Below, one piece after another: positions 1 to 5,435 of a stretch of DNA of 6,890 nucleotides. The notes beneath the pieces were generated by a model. The model was not told the DNA's origin. It saw nothing but the letters and a program-made list of their open reading frames with translations, and ran no database searches. The stretch's first letter is position 1. Each line of letters starts with the position of its first letter. This DNA comes from an uncultured bacterium (GTDB lineage Bacteria > Eisenbacteria > RBG-16-71-46 > CAIMUX01), in the NCBI GenBank assembly GCA_946886185.1, contig CAMPIC010000149.1, positions 1 through 6,890 on the forward strand. The letters are read 5' to 3'. Both the position numbers and the translations under genes were made by a program.

Positions 1-117
1 GTACGAGGGGACATCCTCGAAATGATATGGCTGCCAGGCCACAAGACGATCCATGCATTCCCACCCGGGTTCGAGACGCAGCACAGAGTGCGGCCCGGGA
101 GGCTGGGGCGCAAGCAT
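1..117 (-). CDS. Partial hypothetical protein, N-terminal 39 residues, cut by the left window edge
   Basis: An open frame begins with ATG 37 nt after the stop of the SctO-like gene on the same strand. It stays open for 39 codons to the window edge. The protein begins MLAPQPPGPHSVLRLEPGWE and continues with a Trp/Tyr/His-containing stretch. An in-frame GTG five codons upstream (first base at 132) is an alternative start; neither start has a strong Shine-Dalgarno sequence. I do not recognise the protein. In injectisome operons the gene after sctO is usually sctP (needle-length ruler) or sctQ (C-ring), so one of those is the contextual guess, but the visible residues do not prove it. The short gap and shared strand suggest co-transcription with the upstream gene. 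It is too short here to test by composition alone. Confidence 0.5.
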   Translation of the reverse strand, partial: MLAPQPPGPHSVLRLEPGWECMDRLVAWQPYHFEDVPSY

Positions 118-154
118 GGTGTGAGCGGACACGGGACCTGGCTGGCGAAGCGGA

Positions 155-658
155 TCAGCGGTCTTGCCGGCGGCGGCGCTCGTGGATTGCCTGCCCGATC
201 TGGTCGGTCTCTTTCTGTTCCGCTCGCTGTTTCTCGTGAGCCGCTTCCGCGAGCCACGCTTCCTTCCGGCGTTCGTGCGCGAGGGTTTCGGAGGCGACTT
301 CCCGCAGGCGCTCATCGGTCTGCTCCGCAGCGCGTTCGGCCAGCTCGATCGCGCGCCGCTGGGTCAGGATCCGCGCCCCGTGCGTCTCGCGATCGCTCCG
401 AAGCCGGTTCAGATGGTTCTGCCTCTGCAGAAGCTCCGCGACGGTCCATCGTCCCGCATGCAGGCCGCTCTCCAGATTCTCCTGCCAGCGCCGGTGCTCC
501 GCGCGGAGCTCATCCTGCCACCGGAGGAGATCGGAGAGCTTCTGCTGCTCACTTTCGAGACGCAGCCGCGCCTCGACCACCGCGCGTTGCGCAGCTTCCT
601 TCTCCGCTCGCAGATGCACGAGATAAGCGTCGAGTGGATATCGAGTAGGGGAGGGCAC
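155..658 (-). CDS. sctO: FliJ/YscO (SctO)-type type III secretion stalk protein
   Basis: A 167-residue, almost entirely alpha-helical, charged coiled-coil protein rich in Glu, Arg, Gln, Ala and Leu, with no signal peptide. SctO/FliJ proteins form the cytoplasmic central stalk of the type III secretion ATPase (SctN/FliI), resemble the F1 gamma subunit, and escort chaperones. Supporting features are the family-like opening RYPLDAYLVHLR (residues 6-17), two long helices (about 14-65 and 73-145), and a C-terminal tail with a KEAW motif (132-135) followed by EQKETDQIGQ (147-156). From memory this tail is close to chlamydial CdsO, which favours the injectisome over the flagellar branch. I chose the GTG at 658 because GGGAG lies 5 nt upstream and the product then starts just before RYPL. 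An upstream GTG at 715 would add 19 residues unlike the family. It is probably first in a leftward operon; no ATPase gene precedes it here. A flagellar FliJ remains the alternative. Confidence 0.7.
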   Translation of the reverse strand: MPSPTRYPLDAYLVHLRAEKEAAQRAVVEARLRLESEQQKLSDLLRWQDELRAEHRRWQENLESGLHAGRWTVAELLQRQNHLNRLRSDRETHGARILTQRRAIELAERAAEQTDERLREVASETLAHERRKEAWLAEAAHEKQRAEQKETDQIGQAIHERRRRQDR

Positions 659-663
659 GAGAT

Positions 664-668
664 CTCCC
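664..668 (-). promoter_or_regulatory. Ribosome binding site of the SctO-like gene
   Basis: GGGAG on the minus strand lies 5 nt before the GTG at 658. It is the reason for preferring this start over the GTG at 715. Confidence 0.55.
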
Positions 669-682
669 GCGCGCGGGCTTGT

Positions 683-709
683 CCATGCGATGCGATCGCC
701 GATGCATGG
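683..709. repeat. Nested palindrome in the divergent intergenic region
   Basis: The outer inverted repeat CCATGC (683-688) / GCATGG (704-709) surrounds a perfect 8-bp palindrome GCGATCGC (692-699). The two dyads are centred within half a base of each other. The element sits between the divergent SctO-like (start 658) and DUF445 (start 831) genes, where an operator would be expected. The rest of 659-830 shows no convincing -10/-35 pair, RNA gene or small ORF. A regulatory role is inferred from position and symmetry only. Short palindromes built from GATC and GC-rich words also occur by chance in this composition. Confidence 0.35.
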
Positions 710-830
710 TTGCACATCGGCCGGAGTGCGGGCAATCTGCCCACCGGGGCTGAAGTCACCGCTCCTTCAGATGGCGACGGCGCGCGAGGAGCCGGGAGGT
801 GGATCGACCTCGAGAGGAGTGAACCGCTTC

Positions 831-1400
831 ATGGACTGGCGACTCGTGATGTTTCCGCTCGTGGGCGCATTCATCGGGGCGGTCACGAACCACATCGCGA
901 TCAAGATGTTGTTCCGGCCCTACCGGCCGGTCTATCTCGGTCGATGGAAGCTGCCGTTCACTCCCGGAGTCATTCCGGCGGAACGGACCACGATCGCGCG
1001 GAACATCGCCGAGACCTTCGAATCCCAGCTCTTCTCCGGCGGGGAGATCCACGCTTTCCTCACCGGCCCCAAAGCGCGGGACATGGTCGAAGCGAAAGTG
1101 AATGAGATGATCAGCGGCCTGGGCCCGATCGGGATGATGGCGCGCGGTCTGCAGCCCAAGATCGTCGACAAGATCCTGATCGCGATCGATGAGCTTGCGC
1201 AGAGCGCCGTCTCCGAAGGAGCGGAGTTCGACATCGCGCGCCGGATCGAAGATCGAATCAACGCCATGGACATTCGGCAGGTCGAGGAGCTCGTCCTCGG
1301 ATTTTCCCGCAAGCAATTCCAGTACATCACGGTCTTCGGAGGCATCCTCGGGGCCGCGATCGGATTGGTGCAATACGGTCTGGCGCTCTGGACCGAATAG
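831..1400 (+). CDS. DUF445 family membrane protein
   Basis: A 189-residue protein of the DUF445 (UPF0754/YheB-like) family, whose biochemical role is unknown. The diagnostic N-terminal block is present: a hydrophobic segment (about 5-19), then TNHIAIKMLFRPYRPVYLGR (residues 19-38) and the LPFTPGVIPAER segment (41-52). A long amphipathic middle (about 53-160) follows, and a second transmembrane segment near the C-terminus (about 166-187, GGILGAAIGLVQYGLALW region). The topology is probably two membrane helices flanking a soluble helical domain. This is shorter than the roughly 370-400 residues of B. subtilis YheB-type members but complete at both ends. The ATG at 831 is preferred because AGGAG lies 11 nt upstream and the first helix starts at once. 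An in-frame GTG at 819 and an ATG at 771 are possible but leave no good ribosome site. It diverges from the SctO-like gene and lies 119 nt before dodecin. Confidence 0.88.
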   Translation: MDWRLVMFPLVGAFIGAVTNHIAIKMLFRPYRPVYLGRWKLPFTPGVIPAERTTIARNIAETFESQLFSGGEIHAFLTGPKARDMVEAKVNEMISGLGPIGMMARGLQPKIVDKILIAIDELAQSAVSEGAEFDIARRIEDRINAMDIRQVEELVLGFSRKQFQYITVFGGILGAAIGLVQYGLALWTE

Positions 1401-1414
1401 GGGAGTAGACTCCC
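1401..1414 (+). other. Small hairpin directly after the DUF445 stop codon
   Basis: GGGAG-TAGA-CTCCC forms a perfect 5-bp stem with a 4-nt loop, starting at the first base after the stop. No T-tract follows, so it could be a weak or partial terminator or an mRNA 3'-end stabiliser between the DUF445 and dodecin genes. The rest of 1415-1519 shows nothing recognisable except the dodecin ribosome site AAGGAG (1504-1509). Confidence 0.35.
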
Positions 1415-1519
1415 GGCAGGGGCAGAAGGACTGGAGGAAGAGGTCCATGCGGCCGCGACCGGCGTGAGGCTCAGGTATTCGCTCGCGCAGCGCTGGACCG
1501 GAGAAGGAGAAACGCAGCA

Positions 1520-1729
1520 ATGTCGATCGCCAAAGTCACGGAAATCAGCGTCACGTCGAACAAGGGGTTCGAAGATGCGATCGCTCAGGGGATCGCGCGC
1601 GCCAACGAGACTCTCGACAACATTACGGGAGCCTGGATCCAGGAAATGAAAGTGGACGTGGTCAACGGGAAGGTTACCGATTATCGCGTCAACATGAAGT
1701 TGACGTTCGTTCTGAACCCTGCCAAGTGA
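1520..1729 (+). CDS. Dodecin, small flavin-binding protein
   Basis: A 69-residue protein matching the dodecin family along its whole length. It begins MSIAKVTEISVTS, followed by an alpha-helix (GFEDAIAQGIARANETL, 16-32), the GAW motif (37-39) and two beta strands (EMKVDVVNG and YRVNMKLTFVL). Dodecins assemble as hollow dodecamers that bind flavins such as FMN, riboflavin or lumichrome, with the GAW tryptophan (W39 here) stacking on the isoalloxazine ring. They are thought to store or scavenge flavin and limit phototoxic damage. The protein is cytoplasmic with no signal peptide. The length is typical. The start is supported by AAGGAG 10 nt upstream. It follows the DUF445 gene on the same strand after 119 nt, so co-transcription is possible. 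A terminator-like stem-loop follows the stop. Confidence 0.95.
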   Translation: MSIAKVTEISVTSNKGFEDAIAQGIARANETLDNITGAWIQEMKVDVVNGKVTDYRVNMKLTFVLNPAK

Positions 1730-1737
1730 TTCGGACG

Positions 1738-1774
1738 CGGGAGAGCGCGATGCGGGCCATCGCGCTTTCTCCCG
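1738..1774. terminator. Terminator-like stem-loop between convergent genes
   Basis: Arms CGGGAGA-GCGCGATG (1738-1752) and CATCGCGC-TT-TCTCCCG (1758-1774) pair over 15 bp, with a 2-nt bulge (1766-1767) and a 5-nt loop. It starts 8 nt after the dodecin stop and lies downstream of the convergent gene on the other strand, so it can act in both directions. No clear T-tract follows on either strand, as is often the case in GC-rich genomes. Confidence 0.6.
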
Positions 1775-1783
1775 ACTCGCCTG

Positions 1784-1804
1784 GCGTCGGCAACCCCGCG
1801 ACGC
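1784..1804 (-). terminator. Second hairpin at the 3' end of the minus-strand gene
   Basis: GCGTCG (1784-1789) and CGACGC (1799-1804) form a 6-bp stem with a 9-nt loop, 7 nt beyond the stop of the small exported protein gene. It lies in tandem with the larger stem-loop at 1738-1774. It has no T-tract, so a termination role is tentative. Confidence 0.35.
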
Positions 1805-1811
1805 GTGATCC

Positions 1812-2321
1812 TCAGTGGCGCCCCTCTACATAGTGGTCGACCAAGATGTTGCCGATCACGATCTGGTCACCCTCTTGCACCACATACAGGACGAACGGCT
1901 TGGGTTCGGCAGGCTCCGCGCCTTCCTTCGGCTGCATCCACATGTAATACGCGTATCCGCTGCTTCCGAATTGGTCGGTGGTCTGGGTAATGGTCACGTC
2001 CGGCACCGTCGCGGCGTACTCTCCGAAGAACGGGAGCACCTGAGTGGCGACCACGTTGGCGACCGCCTCAGCGCCCGCCTGCGCCGCCAGATTGGGCGAG
2101 ATCATGGAAGCAACCAGCTCCGCGTCTCCGCGGGCCGCCACGGTGACGAACGAGTCCGCGACGGCGCGGAACGCCTCGCTGTGCGCCTGCATCTCCAGAT
2201 ACTCTTCCATCGAAGCCCCCTCCTCCCCGGCGCTCTCTTTGGATTGCTCGTCCGCATACGCGCCACCGCCCATCATTCCCACCGAAAGCGCAATCACCGC
2301 CACCCAAGCACGCTGCTTCAC
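1812..2321 (-). CDS. Small exported protein of unknown function (possibly NTF2/SnoaL-like)
   Basis: A 169-residue protein with a clear Sec signal peptide: K2/R4, a hydrophobic core at about 5-20, and probable cleavage after AYA (21-23). No lipobox Cys is present. A Glu/Ser-rich linker (24-40) follows. The mature domain opens with a helix (about 43-65, FRAVADSFVTVAARGD), continues with helical segments containing VATQVLPFFGEY (91-102), and ends in beta-rich strands (VTITQTTDQ, YAYYMWMQ, KPFVLYVVQEGDQIVIGNIL). Helices followed by a strongly twisted sheet, with a typical 'time spent, not too long' size, resemble NTF2/SnoaL-like folds, but I recognise no specific family or catalytic residues. The GTG start is fixed by GGGGGAGG (2327-2334) 5 nt upstream. 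It lies 78 nt downstream of the di-heme propeller gene on the same strand and may share its transcript. No sorting-like C-terminal domain is present, so it is probably periplasmic. Confidence 0.82.
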   Translation of the reverse strand: MKQRAWVAVIALSVGMMGGGAYADEQSKESAGEEGASMEEYLEMQAHSEAFRAVADSFVTVAARGDAELVASMISPNLAAQAGAEAVANVVATQVLPFFGEYAATVPDVTITQTTDQFGSSGYAYYMWMQPKEGAEPAEPKPFVLYVVQEGDQIVIGNILVDHYVEGRH

Positions 2322-2326
2322 GTAAA

Positions 2327-2334
2327 CCTCCCCC
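2327..2334 (-). promoter_or_regulatory. Strong ribosome binding site of the small exported protein
   Basis: GGGGGAGG on the minus strand lies 5 nt before GTG at 2321 and decides that start. The 78-nt gap (2322-2399) to the upstream gene shows no convincing terminator. Confidence 0.65.
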
Positions 2335-2399
2335 AGCGACGAACCGCTGATGTGTAGACTCGGGAACGAACATATCGGGGGATCAGGCGCCGGATGGAT

Positions 2400-5195
2400 T
2401 CAACGGCGGATCACCAGACGGCGCGTGCGGGTTTCGTCTCCTACTCGCAGCACGACAAAGTAGAGTCCCGAGGGTAGATCGCGACCGTCGCCGTTCCTGA
2501 GATCCCAGGAGACCTCGTGGCGGCCTTCGGAGCGCAAACCCTCCGGAGAGAATGCACGCACTTCCCGACCGGCGGCATCGTACACGGTCAGGCTTGCGCT
2601 CGTCTCCGTGGGAAGATCGAATGCCACGCGCGCGGCGCGCGACGCCGGATTGGGCCATACCGGCGCCAGCCGCGCCGAAGCCACCTCGGTCGCTTCCGGA
2701 ACCGCGGCGGGATCGGGAACGGAGCCCGGATCCCCCGGGTCGCTTCCCAGATCGAGCTCGTCGCGATCGAAGAATCCGTCCTCGTCGCGATCGACTCCGA
2801 GCCGCAGTTCCCATCCGGCGTACACCGCGGTGAAGGTGATGGCGCGCCCTTCTCCCGCGAGATCGACCAGCTCGCTCAGAGAGATCGGAGGCTCCGATGC
2901 GCGATCGGGTTGCCATGCTCCCGACCGATAGGCCCATCCCCGCGCTTCGCCGCGCGTGTCGTTTCCCTTGGCCACGACTCCGATCATGCCCTGGTCCGCC
3001 ACCGACTGCAGCGTTTCCACCCGCGGAAGGCCGGCTCCCTGGTTCGTTCCATCCATCGTCCACTGGGCGCCCACGGCGGCGTGGGTGCCGGTGTCGAACG
3101 CGAGGAGGAACGCCGCCACGTCGGCGCGATCCTGCTCGTTCTCGAAGGTAAAGTCCCTTCCCTGGAGGAACGTGTCGAGATCGTCGTTCGAGCCGTCATG
3201 GGTATAGCCGAATCCGCGCAACGTCCATGGGGCGGTCGCGTCGAAACCGACCTTGTCATACTGGTTGCGCAGATGGGGAACGACGAAATCCTGGTCTCCA
3301 TCCAGGAGCACGAACGGAATGATGAGCTGCTTCGACCCGCCGACGCCGTCGTGGCATTCGACGCAATCGCCTCCCTTGTCCACCAGCTTGCCGGTGAGAA
3401 AGAGCTCCCGACCGCGCGTCGGGTTCGGTCCGGTCGCCGGATCCGGAAGCGATCCGTCGAGATTGTGATACGGGCTGGGGGGATAGACGAGCGTGAGCAG
3501 GAAGCTCTCCAGCTCCGCGAACTCCGCCGGGAATAGCGGGGAGCTCCGCCCCATCAAGGAGACGAACGCGGGATTGAAGTCGAGCAGCTGCGATCGATCG
3601 CCACGCCAATGGTACGGATCGGTATCGACCAGCCCCTTGAGAGGCTGCGTCATCATCGGTCCCTTCATGGGATGGAATCCCGCATGGGCCTGCGAGCTCC
3701 CTTCGACGAACTCCCCCTGCGGATTTCCGAGATCCCAGGCGATGTGGTCCATGTCCGCGTAGACGTGGCAGGAAGCGCAGGCCAGGTCGCCGTGCGCCGA
3801 AGATCCCGCGGCATCGTAGAAGCGCCCCCGTCCCGCGTGCACTTCCGCCGGCGTGGGATCGAAGCCGAGCGAAATCGAGTGCACACTGTCGTCGTCCAGA
3901 TCGATCCGGGCGATCCCCCCGGGAATCCGGCAGAGCACGTAGAGGTCGCGGCGCGCCTCATCGAGCGCCACTCCGCACGGTCCGCCGCCCACGTCGATGC
4001 GCCGTTCGATCACTCCGAACTGATCGAGGACCGCTACCTTCCCCGAGCCGAACGCGGCGAGGTACACCTCTCCTTGCGCAGAGACGGTGAGCGCCGTCGG
4101 AATCGCGAGACTGAGCGCACGCTCTGCGGGTGAGCCGTCCGGATCGTCCGGATCGATGTGGGGATTGAGGGTCGACGCCACCACGGTCGCCGTGGACGGC
4201 TCGATCACGGAAAGTCGATTGTCGAGGAAGCGCGCGCTCACGTTCGGCTCGAAGCGCGTGAGATTGCGCGCATCCTGATTGGAAACGTAGAGACGTCCAT
4301 CGATCGGATGCGCCGCGATGCCGAGCAGGGAGGTGCCGACGCCGGAATAGGTCTGGATCACGCTCCGGGTCGAGACGTCGATGCGCACGACGTCGTGATC
4401 GTAAAGGCGGTACGGCGCATAGGCGCTCCAATCGCCGCCGGTTTCGTCCCGCCAACCCGATCCGCCGTCCTGCACGATCAATCCGACGCGCGGCGGCAGC
4501 GGGAGATCGGGATTCATCGGAGGGTTTGGCGGCGGCGGCCCCCCAGCGGCCTCGACATCCTCGGCGGAGATGATCGTAGTTCGGTTGCCGCTGTTGAGCG
4601 CGGCGGCGAAAACGCTCTGCCCGTCCGGAGAGACGGCGAGCGCCAACGGATCGTTCTGTGTAAGCGCGATTTCTTCGGGGGGAGCGTTCAGATTCGCCGG
4701 ATCGTAGACGCGGATTCGATTCTCCTGGGACACGCAGACGAACGCGCGCTGCGGAAAGCCGGCGAACACGACATCGGTCGGCTCGTCGCCGACCAGGAGC
4801 GTCGCGACGACCTGCCCGCTTTGCAGATCCACGATCGAGATCGAATCGGAGATGTGGTTCACGACCCACACTTCCGTGGCTGTGCGCTGGCGCACCGTGA
4901 CCGGCTCGATTCCGACCATGATTTCGGCGATCCGGCTGGGTTCGGGCTGCGTGAGGTCGAAGATGACGAGCCGGCTGTCCGCCTGGTGCAGCGCGAACAG
5001 TCGGGTTCCATCCTGGGAAATCTCGATTGGATGGACCGGAGGAGCTTCGAACTGCGGGCCGTCCGCGCGCGCCGAGAACGGAGCGAGCGCGACCGACGCG
5101 CACGCTCCCCCGAGGAGCATCCGGAGTCGGGGACCGAGAAGTGAGAGCGCCAGCCGGGCGCGAGCCCGGCCAGTCCGTGGGGCTGGGGATGCCAT
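2400..5195 (-). CDS. Exported beta-propeller / di-heme cytochrome c fusion with EF-hand loop and C-terminal sorting-like domain
   Basis: A 931-residue multidomain exported protein. The order is a signal peptide (hydrophobic core about 26-40, likely cleaved after SARA, 41-44); a YVTN-type propeller (about 50-440, e.g. SDSISIVDLQSGQVVATLLV at 117-136) with a Pro-rich insert (218-235); a di-heme cytochrome c module related to the cytochrome c peroxidase/MauG group, with CASCH (473-477) and CVECH (611-615), and MKGPMMTQPLKGL (510-522) plus HWRGDR (529-534) between them; an EF-hand/TSP3-like loop DRDEDGFFDRDE (802-813); and a C-terminal domain with VWPNPAS, VYDAAGREVR and LPSGLYFVVLR (846-917). 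Heme is presumably attached after export. M510, M514 or M515 could be an axial ligand. The role is probably redox or peroxide chemistry at the surface; the substrate is unknown. The ATG at 5195 gives the signal peptide. Its ribosome site is weak (AGAGGG, about 12 nt away), and an internal ATG at residue 26 is an alternative. The open frame continues 232 codons upstream, but only as an antisense shadow. Confidence 0.85.
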   Translation of the reverse strand: MASPAPRTGRARARLALSLLGPRLRMLLGGACASVALAPFSARADGPQFEAPPVHPIEISQDGTRLFALHQADSRLVIFDLTQPEPSRIAEIMVGIEPVTVRQRTATEVWVVNHISDSISIVDLQSGQVVATLLVGDEPTDVVFAGFPQRAFVCVSQENRIRVYDPANLNAPPEEIALTQNDPLALAVSPDGQSVFAAALNSGNRTTIISAEDVEAAGGPPPPNPPMNPDLPLPPRVGLIVQDGGSGWRDETGGDWSAYAPYRLYDHDVVRIDVSTRSVIQTYSGVGTSLLGIAAHPIDGRLYVSNQDARNLTRFEPNVSARFLDNRLSVIEPSTATVVASTLNPHIDPDDPDGSPAERALSLAIPTALTVSAQGEVYLAAFGSGKVAVLDQFGVIERRIDVGGGPCGVALDEARRDLYVLCRIPGGIARIDLDDDSVHSISLGFDPTPAEVHAGRGRFYDAAGSSAHGDLACASCHVYADMDHIAWDLGNPQGEFVEGSSQAHAGFHPMKGPMMTQPLKGLVDTDPYHWRGDRSQLLDFNPAFVSLMGRSSPLFPAEFAELESFLLTLVYPPSPYHNLDGSLPDPATGPNPTRGRELFLTGKLVDKGGDCVECHDGVGGSKQLIIPFVLLDGDQDFVVPHLRNQYDKVGFDATAPWTLRGFGYTHDGSNDDLDTFLQGRDFTFENEQDRADVAAFLLAFDTGTHAAVGAQWTMDGTNQGAGLPRVETLQSVADQGMIGVVAKGNDTRGEARGWAYRSGAWQPDRASEPPISLSELVDLAGEGRAITFTAVYAGWELRLGVDRDEDGFFDRDELDLGSDPGDPGSVPDPAAVPEATEVASARLAPVWPNPASRAARVAFDLPTETSASLTVYDAAGREVRAFSPEGLRSEGRHEVSWDLRNGDGRDLPSGLYFVVLRVGDETRTRRLVIRR
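3351..3365 (-). other. Second c-type heme attachment motif (CVECH)
   Basis: Residues 611-615 of the same protein, 138 residues after the first CXXCH. That spacing fits a two-domain cytochrome c peroxidase-like module. No third CXXCH is present. Confidence 0.85.
3765..3779 (-). other. First c-type heme attachment motif (CASCH)
   Basis: Residues 473-477 of the propeller/cytochrome fusion. This CXXCH follows the propeller directly and provides thioether Cys residues and the proximal His of heme 1. Confidence 0.85.
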
Positions 5196-5287
5196 TCCAC
5201 GAGGATACCCTCTCGCTTCCGGCTCCCGAAAACCCTTCCGCGGCAAAGCGGCGATCAGCGCCGTGTCCCGGTCCGCGATAGCGCCAC

Positions 5288-5297
5288 GGGGGGGGGG
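5288..5297. repeat. Homopolymer run of ten G (C10 on the minus strand)
   Basis: Ten consecutive G bases, the longest homopolymer I noticed in the window. It lies in non-coding DNA, 92 bp upstream of the di-heme propeller start codon. Tracts like this can change length by slipped-strand mispairing or be miscounted by sequencing. Confidence 0.8.
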
Positions 5298-5402
5298 CAA
5301 TCTCCCTCCGGAATCGCCGTCGCAGCGCCATTCTACGCGGATTCGGCCGCGGCCGGCCTGTTCCCTGGTGTATTTTCGTTTCCCAGGCTCCGACCTGCTA
5401 GG

Positions 5403-5424
5403 GGACTCGGAGCCCCCTGAGTCC
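5403..5424 (+). promoter_or_regulatory. Leader hairpin abutting the ribosome binding site
   Basis: GGACTCGG (5403-5410) pairs with CTGAGTCC (5417-5424) over 8 bp with one G-T wobble and a 6-nt loop. The next base begins AAGGAGG (5425-5431), the ribosome site of the Ycf48-like gene. The stem leaves the site itself unpaired. It could be a leader stability element or a DNA operator. Confidence 0.4.
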
Positions 5425-5431
5425 AAGGAGG
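5425..5431 (+). promoter_or_regulatory. Near-consensus ribosome binding site of the Ycf48-like gene
   Basis: AAGGAGG lies 4 nt before the GTG at 5436. This is a strong match with slightly short spacing, and it fixes the GTG start. Confidence 0.7.
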
Positions 5432-5435
5432 TCCC

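Larger units (their letters stand above)
5196..5435. promoter_or_regulatory. Divergent intergenic region between the two exported propeller genes
   Basis: These 240 bp must hold promoters for both flanking genes. Weak -10 candidates are TAGAAT on the minus strand (5330-5335) and TATTTT on the plus strand (5371-5376). Neither has a recognisable -35 at the right distance. A run of ten G (5288-5297) lies between the minus-strand -10 candidate and the minus-strand start codon, and a GC-rich block (5348-5358) lies between the two -10 candidates. No small ORF has a good ribosome site. The minus frame is open through the region, but with antisense-type composition. Confidence 0.4.

Noticed and set aside
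659..715. Upstream GTG start (715) for the SctO-like gene
   Set aside because: It adds 19 residues unlike the family. The GTG at 658 has GGGAG at good spacing and begins just before the conserved RYPL segment.
22..1105. Long plus-strand open frames across the SctO-like gene and into the DUF445 gene
   Set aside because: They have Arg/Ser/Pro-rich shadow composition. The minus-strand coiled coil and the DUF445 frame both have family signatures and ribosome sites, and these frames have neither.
1464..1649. Short plus-strand frame overlapping dodecin
   Set aside because: It is out of frame with dodecin, which matches its family along its whole length, and it has no ribosome site of its own.
4520..4545. 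GGCGGC-rich stretch as a possible repeat or hairpin
   Set aside because: It encodes the Pro-rich loop of the propeller (about residues 218-226) and is explained by coding.
3958..5331. 457-codon minus-strand frame and several plus-strand frames over the propeller/cytochrome gene
   Set aside because: They are Arg-rich frames lying in or opposite a gene with clear heme and propeller motifs. They arise from high GC content.
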